Part shown: piece after piece, positions 26,555 through 35,697 of the stretch | How the letters are laid out: each line of letters starts with the position of its first letter | How positions within the stretch are numbered: position 1 is the stretch's first letter | Assembly: GCA_021413735.1 (NCBI GenBank) | Contig: JAIOPV010000131.1 | Location: forward strand, 1 to 64,000 | DNA: 64,000 nucleotides | From: Planctomycetota bacterium | GTDB lineage: Bacteria > Planctomycetota > Planctomycetia > Gemmatales > Gemmataceae | Direction of reading: 5' to 3' | Notes under the pieces: generated by a model | Told to the model about the DNA's origin: nothing | The model's input: only the letters and a program-made list of their open reading frames with translations | Database searches by the model: none | Position numbers and translations under genes: made by a program

Positions 26555-27868
26555 TCACGCCGCTCGTCGCACTTCCGGTTCGGCAATCGAAATGATTACT
26601 GGCGTTTCCACTCGCACAGCACGATAGCGGGCACGGCAACACCCCACGAACAGCAACACCGTCATGCCGACGATCAGCCCGTGCCACACGAGGAAGTCGT
26701 AAGCCGTGCGACCGATGATGTCATTGCCGGTACACGGCCCCGCAATCGCAACGACAGCCGTGAGCGCCAACAGCCACCAATCGCGGGTCTGACACGCCAG
26801 ACGCACGAGAGCGAGCTGCGGCACGATCAGGACCGCGAAGTGCGGCTTGCTCGACATCGGCGACAGCAGCAACATCAACGTCAGCACGATGCCCACTTCG
26901 ACCGCGAAGACTGGCCCCGGTGTGATGTCCCCGGGGCGTCGCCACAATGCAACGAGCGCGACCAATCCGAGGAGTGCCGTCGTTGCGAAGTTCAGGCGTT
27001 TCAAGTCGGACGTGCTCGGGCGTTCCGCTTTCGGCACGCTGATGTGTCGGCCATTCCCTTCGATTCGCTCGTAACCAAACCAGCGAAGCGTCGCGCCAGC
27101 GACGGAGTGGTTGTAATCGACACCGCTGGCCCACACGCCCGGATCGCGGTTGGCTTCGGTCAACGGCGTCAGGAAACGCACTTTCCACACGACGAGCCTG
27201 GATTGTCCGTCGGCTTGCGGATACGCGAGATCGGGTAGCAGGTTCAATCCGAAGGCCGTGAACACGACGACAGCCGCCGCGAGGAACTGCCGTTTCCACA
27301 TCAGATATGGCACAAACAGCAACGGAGTGCATTTGAACGCCGCTGCAAAACCAATCATCAGCCCAGCGGCAATCGAGCGACCTCGCGCGAGAAAAAGACA
27401 ACCCACGATGAGAGCCGCCGCGATGAGCAGATCGGTTTGCCAGTTCGCGGCAGCATCGAGCATGAAGCCGAGCGCCGCTAAGCCGCCGAGCCAGAACGCC
27501 GCGTAGTCGGCCTTTGTGGAACCCACACGCCCAGGCAGCGATCGCCCACCGCTGAGTCGCCACGCACCCACAAGCACTACCATCACCGCGAGTGAGTTCA
27601 GCGCAGCCCACGCGACAAGCCCCGCTGATCGCGGCATGAACGTGAACGGCACCGCGACCAGCGCCCCGAACGGCGGGTAGACGTAGCCATTCCGGAGGTC
27701 GAGGAGATCGTCGCCGTTGCGGAGGTTTCGCGCTGCGGAGAGGTAGACGGTTTCCCAGTCGCCGGTTCCTCGGATGAACACGGGCAACGCGAGCAGCACG
27801 AGGACGCCGAAGAGCAGCACGCGACAGGTCCAGATGGCGAGGCGGTTCTCGGTGCGTGCCGAATCCAT
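26555..27868 (-). CDS. GT87/DUF2029-type membrane glycosyltransferase
   Basis: 437 residues with about ten hydrophobic segments. The N-terminal loop GTGDWETVYLSAARNLRNGDDL with YVYPPFGALVAVPF is the family hallmark; these enzymes take mannose or a related sugar from a polyprenyl-phosphate donor at the outer face of the inner membrane. A second marker is the AAAFKCTPLLFVPYL segment. The acceptor is unknown. Confidence 0.8.
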   Translation of the reverse strand: MDSARTENRLAIWTCRVLLFGVLVLLALPVFIRGTGDWETVYLSAARNLRNGDDLLDLRNGYVYPPFGALVAVPFTFMPRSAGLVAWAALNSLAVMVVLVGAWRLSGGRSLPGRVGSTKADYAAFWLGGLAALGFMLDAAANWQTDLLIAAALIVGCLFLARGRSIAAGLMIGFAAAFKCTPLLFVPYLMWKRQFLAAAVVVFTAFGLNLLPDLAYPQADGQSRLVVWKVRFLTPLTEANRDPGVWASGVDYNHSVAGATLRWFGYERIEGNGRHISVPKAERPSTSDLKRLNFATTALLGLVALVALWRRPGDITPGPVFAVEVGIVLTLMLLLSPMSSKPHFAVLIVPQLALVRLACQTRDWWLLALTAVVAIAGPCTGNDIIGRTAYDFLVWHGLIVGMTVLLFVGCCRARYRAVRVETPVIISIAEPEVRRAA

Positions 27869-27928
27869 GGCGCGTCTCGTGTTGCTGTGAAACTCACACG
27901 ATTGCGTACCACTTCCTCACAAGGTGCG

Positions 27929-29959
27929 TCAATCCCGCTTGAATTTGTCCGCAGCACCCGCGGCCTTGTAGATTGCTTCGGTGCGGTCGAACGCCTTGTC
28001 CTTCGCGTTCTTTCCGATCAGCGTGAGCTTCACGTTCGGAGCGAGCAACCCGAGCGCTTCAGGGATGTCGAGAACACACAACACATTCAGAAAGTGCGGC
28101 CCATCGCGGTGCGAGATCGGCGGATCGACGATCACCAGTTCGGTGATGGTGCCGCTTAAGCCCTGGCACCCCGCCAGGACAACAGCGTAGGCAGCAATCA
28201 CACCTGCCTGACTCCCCCCGATGATCCGATAGTTGAAGATCGGACCCGAAAAGCCACCTCCATGGAAACCGATGAGGTTTGAGATCACTCCTGCTACGTC
28301 CCGCACCCGGCCAGCGTCAGCCGTTTGCCCGAGCAAGACGAGCGACCGCTCGATGGTGTTCGGCGGGTTCTTTCGAGTCCAGCGATTCGGGCCACCACCA
28401 CGCGGCTGAATGGCCGTTGGATCGAAACCGTCGGCAAGCTGCGGTGCCAAGTCTTTCACTTGGTCGAGGTCATCTTCCGGGTTGAGCACCACGAGAGTAG
28501 CCAGGAACGCCCTGGGTACACGCTTTTCCTTCGGGCGGATCACGCGGCTTGGAAATGGGAGTCCCGGTTCAGAAACCAACTCGAAACGGTTCTTATCCTC
28601 CTTACTCTCTGTCATTTTCGCTTCCGGCACCTTCTCCGGCATCGCTCGGAAACACTTCTCGCGAAGTTGCTTCAGCGTGTCGGCCTTCCATGTCGCGAAC
28701 TCCTTCGCGTCGGCGGGTAGCTTCACCTTCGCAGGCAAGATGAACGTCTCGTCAGCGGTCGCGTTGATCGCATCCTTCGGCAAGTCCGCGTCGGTCGGGA
28801 ACGCACGCAGCGCCTTGCCCTCGATCTTCGGATCAACCGCATCCTTGATCGCGACATCCGACTTCATCAGGTGCTTGTGGAAGAATCCAAAGATCGCGAG
28901 CCGTAAGTCGGTGCGGTAATCGTGGCCGCCCTTCGACACGTAATCGTCGAAGTTGTCTTTCGCGCCGAGCAGATCGTAACACTTCCGCATCCGCTCCGAG
29001 ATGCGACGATTGCCGACCATCGGGAAGATGCCATCCATGTCGCTGTTCGCGAACAGCAACGGCTTCGGCGCGAACAGCGCGAGGATCGTCGTGAGTTCCC
29101 ACTGGTAGGTGTTCACCGGGAACATGCAATCGCAGTGACCGTTCACCACCTTGTCGATCACGTAGCATTCCAGATCGCTCATGCCCGACACGGGCACGGC
29201 CACCTTCACGCGATCGTCGGCAGCCGCAACCCAGCAAGTCGTCGCGCCGCCGCCACTGATCCCGGTGACGCCGATCTTCTCCGCGTTCACCTCCGGACGC
29301 GACACAAGATAGTCGATGCCACGAATGCCGTTCCAGCACTCGGCGCCCGCCGGCGTGTAGCCGAGATCATGCCACCACCAACGACCCAGGTTGTACGTAC
29401 CGTGGTGCTTGCCCGCGACCTCACCGAGTTGCAGCGTGTCCACGACCAGGCAAACGTAGCCGTTCGACGCGAACCACATGCCGTGATCCTGAAACGCCGT
29501 CTTGTTGCCATCGCGTCCCCGGCCCGAGTGTCCACACACATACAAGATGCCGGGATGCTTCCGTTCCTTGTCGCCTTCGACCTTGGGCCGATACAGGTTC
29601 CCGGTGACGTACAGACCGGGCTTGCTCTGGAAGTGGACGTTCTCGATGACGACGCCATCGCGTTCGAGCGTGCCAGTGACCTTCGCATTGAGGGGCGTCT
29701 TTTCGGGCAGCGGATCAAGCCCGAGCATGTCGAGGAATTCTCGCTTGAGACGCGGGCGAGCTGTTTCCCACTCGGCTTTGGTCTTCACACTATCCATGAA
29801 ACGCGGAACGATTCGCTTCACCTCGGCGGCGAGGTAAGCGTCGATCATTTCGTCCGGTGACTTGAGTTTGGGCGATTCGTCTGCGAGGCCGAACGCTGGG
29901 CGAAAGGTTGCGGGGAGGGCGGTGATTGCAGTAAGGCGAAGAGCATCGCGGCGAGTCAT
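27929..29959 (-). CDS. Exported alpha/beta hydrolase (acetyl xylan esterase-like)
   Basis: 676 residues. The ATG after GGAAGG is chosen; it gives a twin-arginine-like signal (TRRDALRLTAITALPA). The hydrolase core includes HPGILYVCGHSGRGRD, the nucleophile elbow GVTGISGGGATT, a later PLLFANSDMDGIFP with the likely Asp, and KGGHDYR with the likely His. The domain order (N-terminal helical part, esterase core, second half with a weaker hydrolase-like repeat) matches large exported planctomycete esterases. It lies 32 bases after ompH copy 2. Confidence 0.8.
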   Translation of the reverse strand: MTRRDALRLTAITALPATFRPAFGLADESPKLKSPDEMIDAYLAAEVKRIVPRFMDSVKTKAEWETARPRLKREFLDMLGLDPLPEKTPLNAKVTGTLERDGVVIENVHFQSKPGLYVTGNLYRPKVEGDKERKHPGILYVCGHSGRGRDGNKTAFQDHGMWFASNGYVCLVVDTLQLGEVAGKHHGTYNLGRWWWHDLGYTPAGAECWNGIRGIDYLVSRPEVNAEKIGVTGISGGGATTCWVAAADDRVKVAVPVSGMSDLECYVIDKVVNGHCDCMFPVNTYQWELTTILALFAPKPLLFANSDMDGIFPMVGNRRISERMRKCYDLLGAKDNFDDYVSKGGHDYRTDLRLAIFGFFHKHLMKSDVAIKDAVDPKIEGKALRAFPTDADLPKDAINATADETFILPAKVKLPADAKEFATWKADTLKQLREKCFRAMPEKVPEAKMTESKEDKNRFELVSEPGLPFPSRVIRPKEKRVPRAFLATLVVLNPEDDLDQVKDLAPQLADGFDPTAIQPRGGGPNRWTRKNPPNTIERSLVLLGQTADAGRVRDVAGVISNLIGFHGGGFSGPIFNYRIIGGSQAGVIAAYAVVLAGCQGLSGTITELVIVDPPISHRDGPHFLNVLCVLDIPEALGLLAPNVKLTLIGKNAKDKAFDRTEAIYKAAGAADKFKRD

Positions 29960-29991
29960 GGTGATGGCCTTCCGGTGGCCATCGTTGCGGT

Positions 29992-30642
29992 TCACTTGCC
30001 GCCGTTGGCCACGAACTTGGCGTTGAGCCGTTGGATCAGTTCGTCAGTGTAATCGACGCTCGGGTCGAGGTAAAACGGCTGGCACGCCGGCGGCTTCAGT
30101 TTCGCTTCCTTGAGCTGCGGCATCTCCATTTCGGCGGGCGACGGGGCATCGGGGAACGTAAGAACCGCGTGCAAACCGTGAGCCTTGGCCATCTCGACCA
30201 CCACGGCGTGAACCTCGTCGTAGAACTCGGGAATGAGCACCGCAGCCAGCTCGTTTCGCTTCTTGCTTTCCACGCGATCGAAGTCTTCGATCATCCGGGC
30301 AAGTGCTCGCATGTCGCTGTTGATGCGAAACTTTTGCTCCTCGTCCTCGGTTTGCTCCATCTTCGTTTTGAGCTCGATGAACATATCGCGCATGCCCGTC
30401 AGTTGCGCCAGGGCACGCTTCGTGTCGTCGTTGACTTTTGCCACCGAGAGTTGAGCACGTTTGTATTCCTTCATCACCTTGGGCATGTTGAAGTAGCCGG
30501 TCTTCTGGCCGAGGACGGTGGCAGGCACTTCAACGGACTTCTCAACGGCAACACTCGGCTTTGGTGGAATGGATGCTCCGGTGACGAACGCCGCCCCAAC
30601 GACGACAGCCGCTCCCGCAGCCAGCACGCTCCAGCGAATCAT
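29992..30642 (-). CDS. OmpH/Skp-family periplasmic chaperone (copy 2)
   Basis: 216 residues from the ATG after AAGGGG; an upstream frame extension is not used. Signal peptide or anchor: WSVLAAGAAVVVGAAFVTGASI. Core strand: KTGYFNMPKVMKEYKRAQ, then a coiled coil and LHAVLTFPDAPSP. The same end pattern (KLKPPA..PFY) occurs in copy 1, so the two are clear paralogues 5 kb apart. This copy lacks the long Ala/Pro tail. Confidence 0.8.
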   Translation of the reverse strand: MIRWSVLAAGAAVVVGAAFVTGASIPPKPSVAVEKSVEVPATVLGQKTGYFNMPKVMKEYKRAQLSVAKVNDDTKRALAQLTGMRDMFIELKTKMEQTEDEEQKFRINSDMRALARMIEDFDRVESKKRNELAAVLIPEFYDEVHAVVVEMAKAHGLHAVLTFPDAPSPAEMEMPQLKEAKLKPPACQPFYLDPSVDYTDELIQRLNAKFVANGGK

Positions 30643-30737
30643 GTCGGACCCCTTCTCGAATGGTGCCGGCAGCTTGGCAAGCCGGTTGAACCGCCGCGAA
30701 GGGTACCCCGCGTCTCGGAAATGAGACAAGGGCAATG

Positions 30738-31166
30738 TTACTTGGCTTCCTTCAACTTCTCTTGCTCCAGGGCGATCTCGATTTCCAACCGCTTAGCCCG
30801 CACTTGCAACACAGCCAATTCGGTTCCACGTGCCGCGACCTTCCGAGCCTTCGCCAATTCCTCAAGCTCTTGCAGTGATTCCAGAACCCACTTGTAGATG
30901 ATGAGCCGATCCGACGGCTTCTCCGCAGCATCGAGTTGCGCCTTGTGCAGAGCTATTCGGGTTTCCATCGCTTCCGAAATCTCAAGGCGAGCACTTTGAG
31001 CCAATTTCAGGCTCACGTCTGCCGCGGTCTGCAAGGTGTCGATCCGCTGCTTTCGGAGTTCCTTGATCTTCTTGGCAGACGCTTCCAGTTGTTCCTTCGT
31101 GGGCTTCTCCTCGGCATTGGCAGCCGACATCAGAATGGCCACCACGATCAGCGCAGACATCTTCAT
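30738..31166 (-). CDS. Small secreted coiled-coil protein
   Basis: 142 residues. The ATG six bases after GGAGG is preferred over the GTG just before it. Signal peptide ends SAANAEE. The rest is one long charged helix pattern (QLEASAKKIKELRKQRIDTL and similar). Function unknown; it precedes ompH copy 2 on the same strand by 95 bases. Confidence 0.75.
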   Translation of the reverse strand: MKMSALIVVAILMSAANAEEKPTKEQLEASAKKIKELRKQRIDTLQTAADVSLKLAQSARLEISEAMETRIALHKAQLDAAEKPSDRLIIYKWVLESLQELEELAKARKVAARGTELAVLQVRAKRLEIEIALEQEKLKEAK

Positions 31167-31201
31167 CACAGACCTCCGGAGATTGGCATGGCACAGTGAT
31201 T

Positions 31202-32890
31202 CTACTTCTTCGCGTCCTTCTTCTCCACGACCCAGGTATCTTCAGGCGGGCGTCGCAACTGATGCCCCGTCGCATCCTGATACGCCTTCGCCAGCGACAG
31301 CATTTCCGTTTCGCCGTACAGCTTGCCCGTGAACGTCAGACCTGTCGGCAACCCGCCTTCCTTGCGGAAACCGTTCGGCACACAAATCGTCGGATGACCC
31401 GTCGCGTTCGTGAGTGCCAGATCGAATCCCGCCGGACCAACATACACATCCACGTCGGTCAGCGCCTTCGCCATGTTTCGCATCACGAGCGTTCGCGCTC
31501 GCTGGGCACGCAGGTAGTCCACCGCCGAGATGAACCGCGCCCGACGGAACGTGTTCGGCCACAACCCAATGTCAGCCCGCACGCCCTCGCGCGTGATGTC
31601 GTCGAACGCAGTAGCCGACTCGACTTCCAGAATCATCGTGATGATGTTCTGCGCCGCGGCGTGTGGCAACTTGATCGGCACCATCTTCACGCCCAGTCCT
31701 TCCAGCACTTTCTTGTCCTCGGCGCTGGGGCTGTCCTTCTCCTCCTGATAGCCCACGCGCAGTTCCTTCACCGGTCGCGTGCTGGGCCAGTTAAACGGAC
31801 GATCCTGCACCGATGCGTCCTTGCCGTCGGTGCCGTGAATCGCACCCAGCACGAGGGCACAGTCTTCGACGTTGCGAGCCATCGGTCCCAGCTTGTCGAG
31901 CGACCAGCACAACGCCATGCACCCGTGACGGCTCACGCGGCCATACGTCGGACGCAAGCCCGTTACGCCACAGGTGTGACTCGGGGAAATGATGCTGCCG
32001 AGCGTTTCGCTGCCGATGCCGAAGCTCACCAACCCCGCCGCGACAGCCGACGCCGTGCCCGCCGACGAACCACTGCTACCCGTCTTGATGTTCCACGGGT
32101 TGCGAGTCGTGCCGCCGAACCACTGATCGCCCCACGCCAACGAGCCAAGCGTCGTCTTCGCCACGAGAACCGCGCCCGCTGCGTCGAGGCGTTCCGCGAC
32201 CGTGGCCTTCGTCTCGAACTCCTGCTCCTTGAAGTGACCCGCACCCCATGTCGTCTTGTAGCCGGGATACGCGATCAGATCCTTCGCCACCCACGGAATG
32301 CCGTGCAGCGGCCCGCGATACTTCCCCGCTGCAATCTCCTTGTCAGCCTCCGCAGCCTGCTTCAGCGCGAGTTCTTCCGTGATCGTCACCGCACACAGCA
32401 GCGCCGGGTTGTATTTCTTGAGGCGTGCCAGCGACAGCTTCGTGAGTTCGCTCGAAGTGATCTGCTTCGTGCGAACCAACTCCGCGAGCAGATGCAGCGG
32501 ATAGAACGCGAGGTCATCATTATCGGGCTTCGGAACTTCGCCCTTCAGTTTCGTGGGGCTAACGGTTCCTCGTTCAAGTTTAGCAGGCGGCTCGTTGGGT
32601 GTGGGTGTGAAGTGAATCGCAGGTGGAATGTCGTAGCCGATGTTGGTTTTTCGCAGCACGGCGAGTTGCATGTGGGCGAGCGTGAGACGGGCAGCTACGG
32701 CAGTACATTCGTTATCGGTGAGGGTGATGCCGGCGACCCATGCGGCGTCCTTGACCATCTCGGCGGTGATGGTCGCGCTTTCAACTTGCTCGGCCGCGGT
32801 TGCGGCAATCGCTCGTTGGAACGTGACTGATCCGACGCCAAGAGCAGTTGCGGCGGCGAACCACTCACGACGTGATACGTCGGACGACAT
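31202..32890 (-). CDS. Exported amidase (amidase signature family)
   Basis: 562 residues from the ATG after GGAAAGGG. A Tat-type signal is seen (SRREWFAAATALGVG). The Ser-Ser-Lys catalytic set of the family is visible: WVAKDLIA (Lys), then the signature GSSGSSAGTASAVAAGLVSFGIGSE region. The length and the extra N-terminal 100 residues fit exported amidases related to GatA. The substrate amide is unknown. Confidence 0.9.
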   Translation of the reverse strand: MSSDVSRREWFAAATALGVGSVTFQRAIAATAAEQVESATITAEMVKDAAWVAGITLTDNECTAVAARLTLAHMQLAVLRKTNIGYDIPPAIHFTPTPNEPPAKLERGTVSPTKLKGEVPKPDNDDLAFYPLHLLAELVRTKQITSSELTKLSLARLKKYNPALLCAVTITEELALKQAAEADKEIAAGKYRGPLHGIPWVAKDLIAYPGYKTTWGAGHFKEQEFETKATVAERLDAAGAVLVAKTTLGSLAWGDQWFGGTTRNPWNIKTGSSGSSAGTASAVAAGLVSFGIGSETLGSIISPSHTCGVTGLRPTYGRVSRHGCMALCWSLDKLGPMARNVEDCALVLGAIHGTDGKDASVQDRPFNWPSTRPVKELRVGYQEEKDSPSAEDKKVLEGLGVKMVPIKLPHAAAQNIITMILEVESATAFDDITREGVRADIGLWPNTFRRARFISAVDYLRAQRARTLVMRNMAKALTDVDVYVGPAGFDLALTNATGHPTICVPNGFRKEGGLPTGLTFTGKLYGETEMLSLAKAYQDATGHQLRRPPEDTWVVEKKDAKK

Positions 32891-33018
32891 GGGCATCCCT
32901 TTCCAGTTGGGAGACACGCCCGATTCCTCGAAGACTCGGAATAGGCGTGTCATCTTGACGGCACAAAGCAAGCGAGGTATTCGTTCGGCAATTCTACCAA
33001 CAGTTTCGGGGCCGGGAT

Positions 33019-33399
33019 ATGACGCGATTCCTCGCGATGGGCGTGTTGGCGTTCGCGCTCACCGGCTGCGGCACCTGGAAGAATTTCACCGAACCGGGAC
33101 ACGGCGGCACAAAGCCATACGGCGGAGTAGCGATTGCACTCGAACGATTAGAGGAGCCACATCTCGATGTTGAGGTAGCACTATTGGGTCGGATGCCTGA
33201 TGTACCGCTTTCAGCGTTGACCGACACGCTCACACTTCCGTTGGCTATCCCAATTGCCTTCGTTTACGCAGTCCACGATGGCGTTCGTGAGTGCTTCTTT
33301 GCGAAGTCGGGCGTCATGGGATCAGGAACGCTTCCCAACTGGTTGCAGGATTCGCAGCCTGCCACGCCTTCGCCGTCCGTTGTGCCTGCCACGCCGTGA
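33019..33399 (+). CDS. YceK/YidQ-like lipoprotein
   Basis: 126 residues, lipobox LTGC. The phrases KPYGGVAIALE and LSALTDTLTLPLAIP match the small YceK/YidQ lipoprotein pattern. Function unknown in the family. It is divergent from the amidase gene. Confidence 0.75.
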   Translation: MTRFLAMGVLAFALTGCGTWKNFTEPGHGGTKPYGGVAIALERLEEPHLDVEVALLGRMPDVPLSALTDTLTLPLAIPIAFVYAVHDGVRECFFAKSGVMGSGTLPNWLQDSQPATPSPSVVPATP

Positions 33400-33458
33400 C
33401 GTGAACCCGTGGGTCCGCGTTGTGTCTCTTCACGAAACACACCACGCGACCCACAACG

Positions 33459-34520
33459 ATGAAGACACGACACACTCGAAAAATCCGCGGCATCACCGAG
33501 GAGATGTGGCAGCAATCGACGAACCCACTTCAAATCTCGATCGCACCACGGTCTTGGCCCTCTCGCCACAACCACAGTTTGACCCGCAAGTGCGGCCTCG
33601 CGACTTGTGCGTATGTCCTGCATTCGCCGATTGCATTCCGCTCGCCACTCGCTTTGCAAATCGCACAAACCGTGCAGCAACAATTCGCTGTGTCGCCGCC
33701 GGGTGAGAATCTTCAAGAGTCCACACGAAGCAAACTGCTTTTGAAGTTCCCAAACGTGTTCGCGGTGACACGGTATGGCTTCTTCTTCGATCAACGGAGC
33801 AAGTCCCCAATTGATCAGGAGCAAACGCGACTTGGCGCTTTCATCCACGCGGTTCTTCAATTGGGTGGCCGGCATGGAATGAACCAGATTGCGACGATGT
33901 TTCTGAACCTTGTGCGTCAAGAAGCGCAATTGCAATCCGACAAGGAACTCGACACGCTGCGAGATACGTACAAGGCAACGGTTGCGAGGAAGCCAAAGGT
34001 GCTTCCGCTGACGTCGATCACGACGTGGCGTTGTGCGCTTGAGCGATGGTTCCGAATGTTACCGCCGCAGTGGGCGAATCCTGTGGATTCCGACAGCGAG
34101 CTTCCCGGTTTTCGCGACGCTGTTCTTGCAATGCTCCCAGAAGCCGAGCGAGCGACCTTCGACGCCGAAAAATGGGATCGTGATTCTGTGCCCGCAACGC
34201 TTCGACTTCGGATTGGAACTCTCGCAGCAGAACCACAGGTTGCGGCCGTTGGTAAGCAGATGGCCAACATCGTCCGCGATATTCTCGGCAATCCGTTTCG
34301 ACCCGTTGCGGTGCTGTCGGAATGGCGAGAAGCGAATTTCGGAGCGGCATTGCGAATCGCGGAGCACATCGTCGCCACGGGGAACTACGGCGACGTGCCG
34401 ATTCTCGCGGACGCTCTCGAAGACGCGGGCTGCTCGGACGAGGAGTTGTTGAACTTCTGCCGCAACGGTGAACACTACGCAGGATGCTGGGTCGTGGACG
34501 CCGTGCTGGGAAGGAACTGA
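33459..34520 (+). CDS. Hypothetical protein with planctomycete-type C-terminal domain
   Basis: 353 residues from an ATG; the frame is open further upstream. The first 80 residues look unlike folded protein, so the true start may be later. The C-terminal part is convincing: NPFRPVAVLSEW, then ALRIAEHIV, PILADALEDAGC and GCWVVDAVLGRN. I recall this block as a recurring C-terminus in Gemmata-type proteins of unknown function. Composition is less GC-rich than in neighbours. Confidence 0.6.
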   Translation: MKTRHTRKIRGITEEMWQQSTNPLQISIAPRSWPSRHNHSLTRKCGLATCAYVLHSPIAFRSPLALQIAQTVQQQFAVSPPGENLQESTRSKLLLKFPNVFAVTRYGFFFDQRSKSPIDQEQTRLGAFIHAVLQLGGRHGMNQIATMFLNLVRQEAQLQSDKELDTLRDTYKATVARKPKVLPLTSITTWRCALERWFRMLPPQWANPVDSDSELPGFRDAVLAMLPEAERATFDAEKWDRDSVPATLRLRIGTLAAEPQVAAVGKQMANIVRDILGNPFRPVAVLSEWREANFGAALRIAEHIVATGNYGDVPILADALEDAGCSDEELLNFCRNGEHYAGCWVVDAVLGRN

Positions 34521-34629
34521 AAACGATTGCAGCCCAGGATGCTCGTGGGCTGTCCGTCATTCCTGCGTGGTCTGTACACTCTTGGATGGCGGCGCTACGA
34601 ACGACTTCGACACCAGATCGAGAACACCC

Positions 34630-35082
34630 GTGTCCGCACTGCACACACCCAATTCTCGCGCTTATGTGCATCTTGCTTGCGGTTCGACAACCATCGTCTC
34701 GGAAGGCGACTTCACCGCAATCTGTGATCCCTTTCGCTTCATCAGTGGCACGTTCTGCGTGAACTGCGGAACTCACTTTCCGCTGAAGCAATTTGTCTGG
34801 GCGGATACGAACGAAGTGATCGCCGATGCCCGTGAACGATGGGCAAAGGAAGCGCCGCCAGCCGTGAGGTCACTGAACTCAGGGGTGGGCTGTTGGGTGG
34901 CGTTCGCGCTTGGCGCTGCCGTGGGAGCCGGCGTTGGTTGGTCGGTGGGAAATGGAGCCATGAAGGCCGTCGGCATTGGTGCGGGCGTCGGGGCACTCGT
35001 GCTGCCGATCATCTGGCTGGGGATTATCGCACCGACTATCTCGAAATCGGTCTTCGGCTGGGATCCGCGTCTGCTGAAGTGA
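34630..35082 (+). CDS. Small membrane protein with Cys-rich N-terminal part
   Basis: 150 residues from GTG, chosen because longer versions overlap the previous gene; this start is uncertain. Residues 15-50 carry CGSTTIV and CVNCGTHFPL, possibly an incomplete zinc site. Two Gly/Ala-rich membrane segments follow (CWVAFALGAAVGAGVGW and AVGIGAGVGALVLPIIWLG). Function unknown. Confidence 0.55.
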   Translation: MSALHTPNSRAYVHLACGSTTIVSEGDFTAICDPFRFISGTFCVNCGTHFPLKQFVWADTNEVIADARERWAKEAPPAVRSLNSGVGCWVAFALGAAVGAGVGWSVGNGAMKAVGIGAGVGALVLPIIWLGIIAPTISKSVFGWDPRLLK

Positions 35083-35091
35083 CGTTTGCGT

Positions 35092-35697
35092 TCAACCTCC
35101 GCGAATCGTTGCCATCCATGAGAGCGCTTTCGCCAGCGACTCCATCGGCAAGCCGATGACATTGCTGACGGTGCCCTTTTCCACGGTCAAGAACGGATCG
35201 CTCGGCAAGTCGATCGCATAAGCGCCGGAGTTGCCGACCCATTTATCCGTCTTGAGGTAGGCGTCGAGTTCCGCATCGGTCAGCGACTTCATCCGCACGA
35301 GGCTGCGTTCCTGCCAGCAGATTTGCCAGTCGCCCGGTCGCAGCCAAAGACACACGCCGGTCCACAATTCGTGAACAGTGCCAGCCAGTTCCGTGATGAT
35401 GCGGCGTGCGTCGTTCACGTCTTCGGGCTTACCGATCACCTTGCCGCCATGCCAGCCCACGGTGTCAGCAGCAATCACCAAACCATCATCCACGGTCGGA
35501 GCGACGGCAGCAGCTTTCAGCCATGCGAGTTCGCCGACATAGTGCCGACAGCTTCCGAGGCGGGCTTCCGTGGGTTCGTCGATGTTGGAGGGCTTGACCT
35601 CGAACGGATAGCCGGCTTGTTCCATGAGCCAGCGGCGACCGCGTGACCCGCTGGCCAGAATCAGCCGACCTGGGAACGGCGATGGTTGCGTTGCCAT
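35092..35697 (-). CDS. maf: Maf-like nucleoside triphosphate pyrophosphatase
   Basis: 201 residues. Family motifs are in order: LILASGSRGRRWLM, VIAADTVGWHGGKVIGKPED, a GTVHELWTGVC strand and a closing NVIGLPMESLAKAL. Maf proteins hydrolyse non-standard or canonical NTPs to the monophosphate and are tied to septum control. The usual phosphate-loop SxSPRR reads SGSRGRR here, without the proline. Its start overlaps the end of the heptosyltransferase gene by 37 bases, so the two are coupled. Confidence 0.85.
   Translation of the reverse strand: MATQPSPFPGRLILASGSRGRRWLMEQAGYPFEVKPSNIDEPTEARLGSCRHYVGELAWLKAAAVAPTVDDGLVIAADTVGWHGGKVIGKPEDVNDARRIITELAGTVHELWTGVCLWLRPGDWQICWQERSLVRMKSLTDAELDAYLKTDKWVGNSGAYAIDLPSDPFLTVEKGTVSNVIGLPMESLAKALSWMATIRGG

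Noticed and set aside
31196-32830. Plus-strand 544-codon frame opposite the amidase
   Set aside because: Arg/His-rich antisense composition; the amidase signature on the other strand is unambiguous.
33400-33455. Imperfect palindrome GTGGGTCCGCG / CGCGACCCAC as a repeat family member
   Set aside because: Pairing is interrupted and no other copy was seen; left out as a separate feature.
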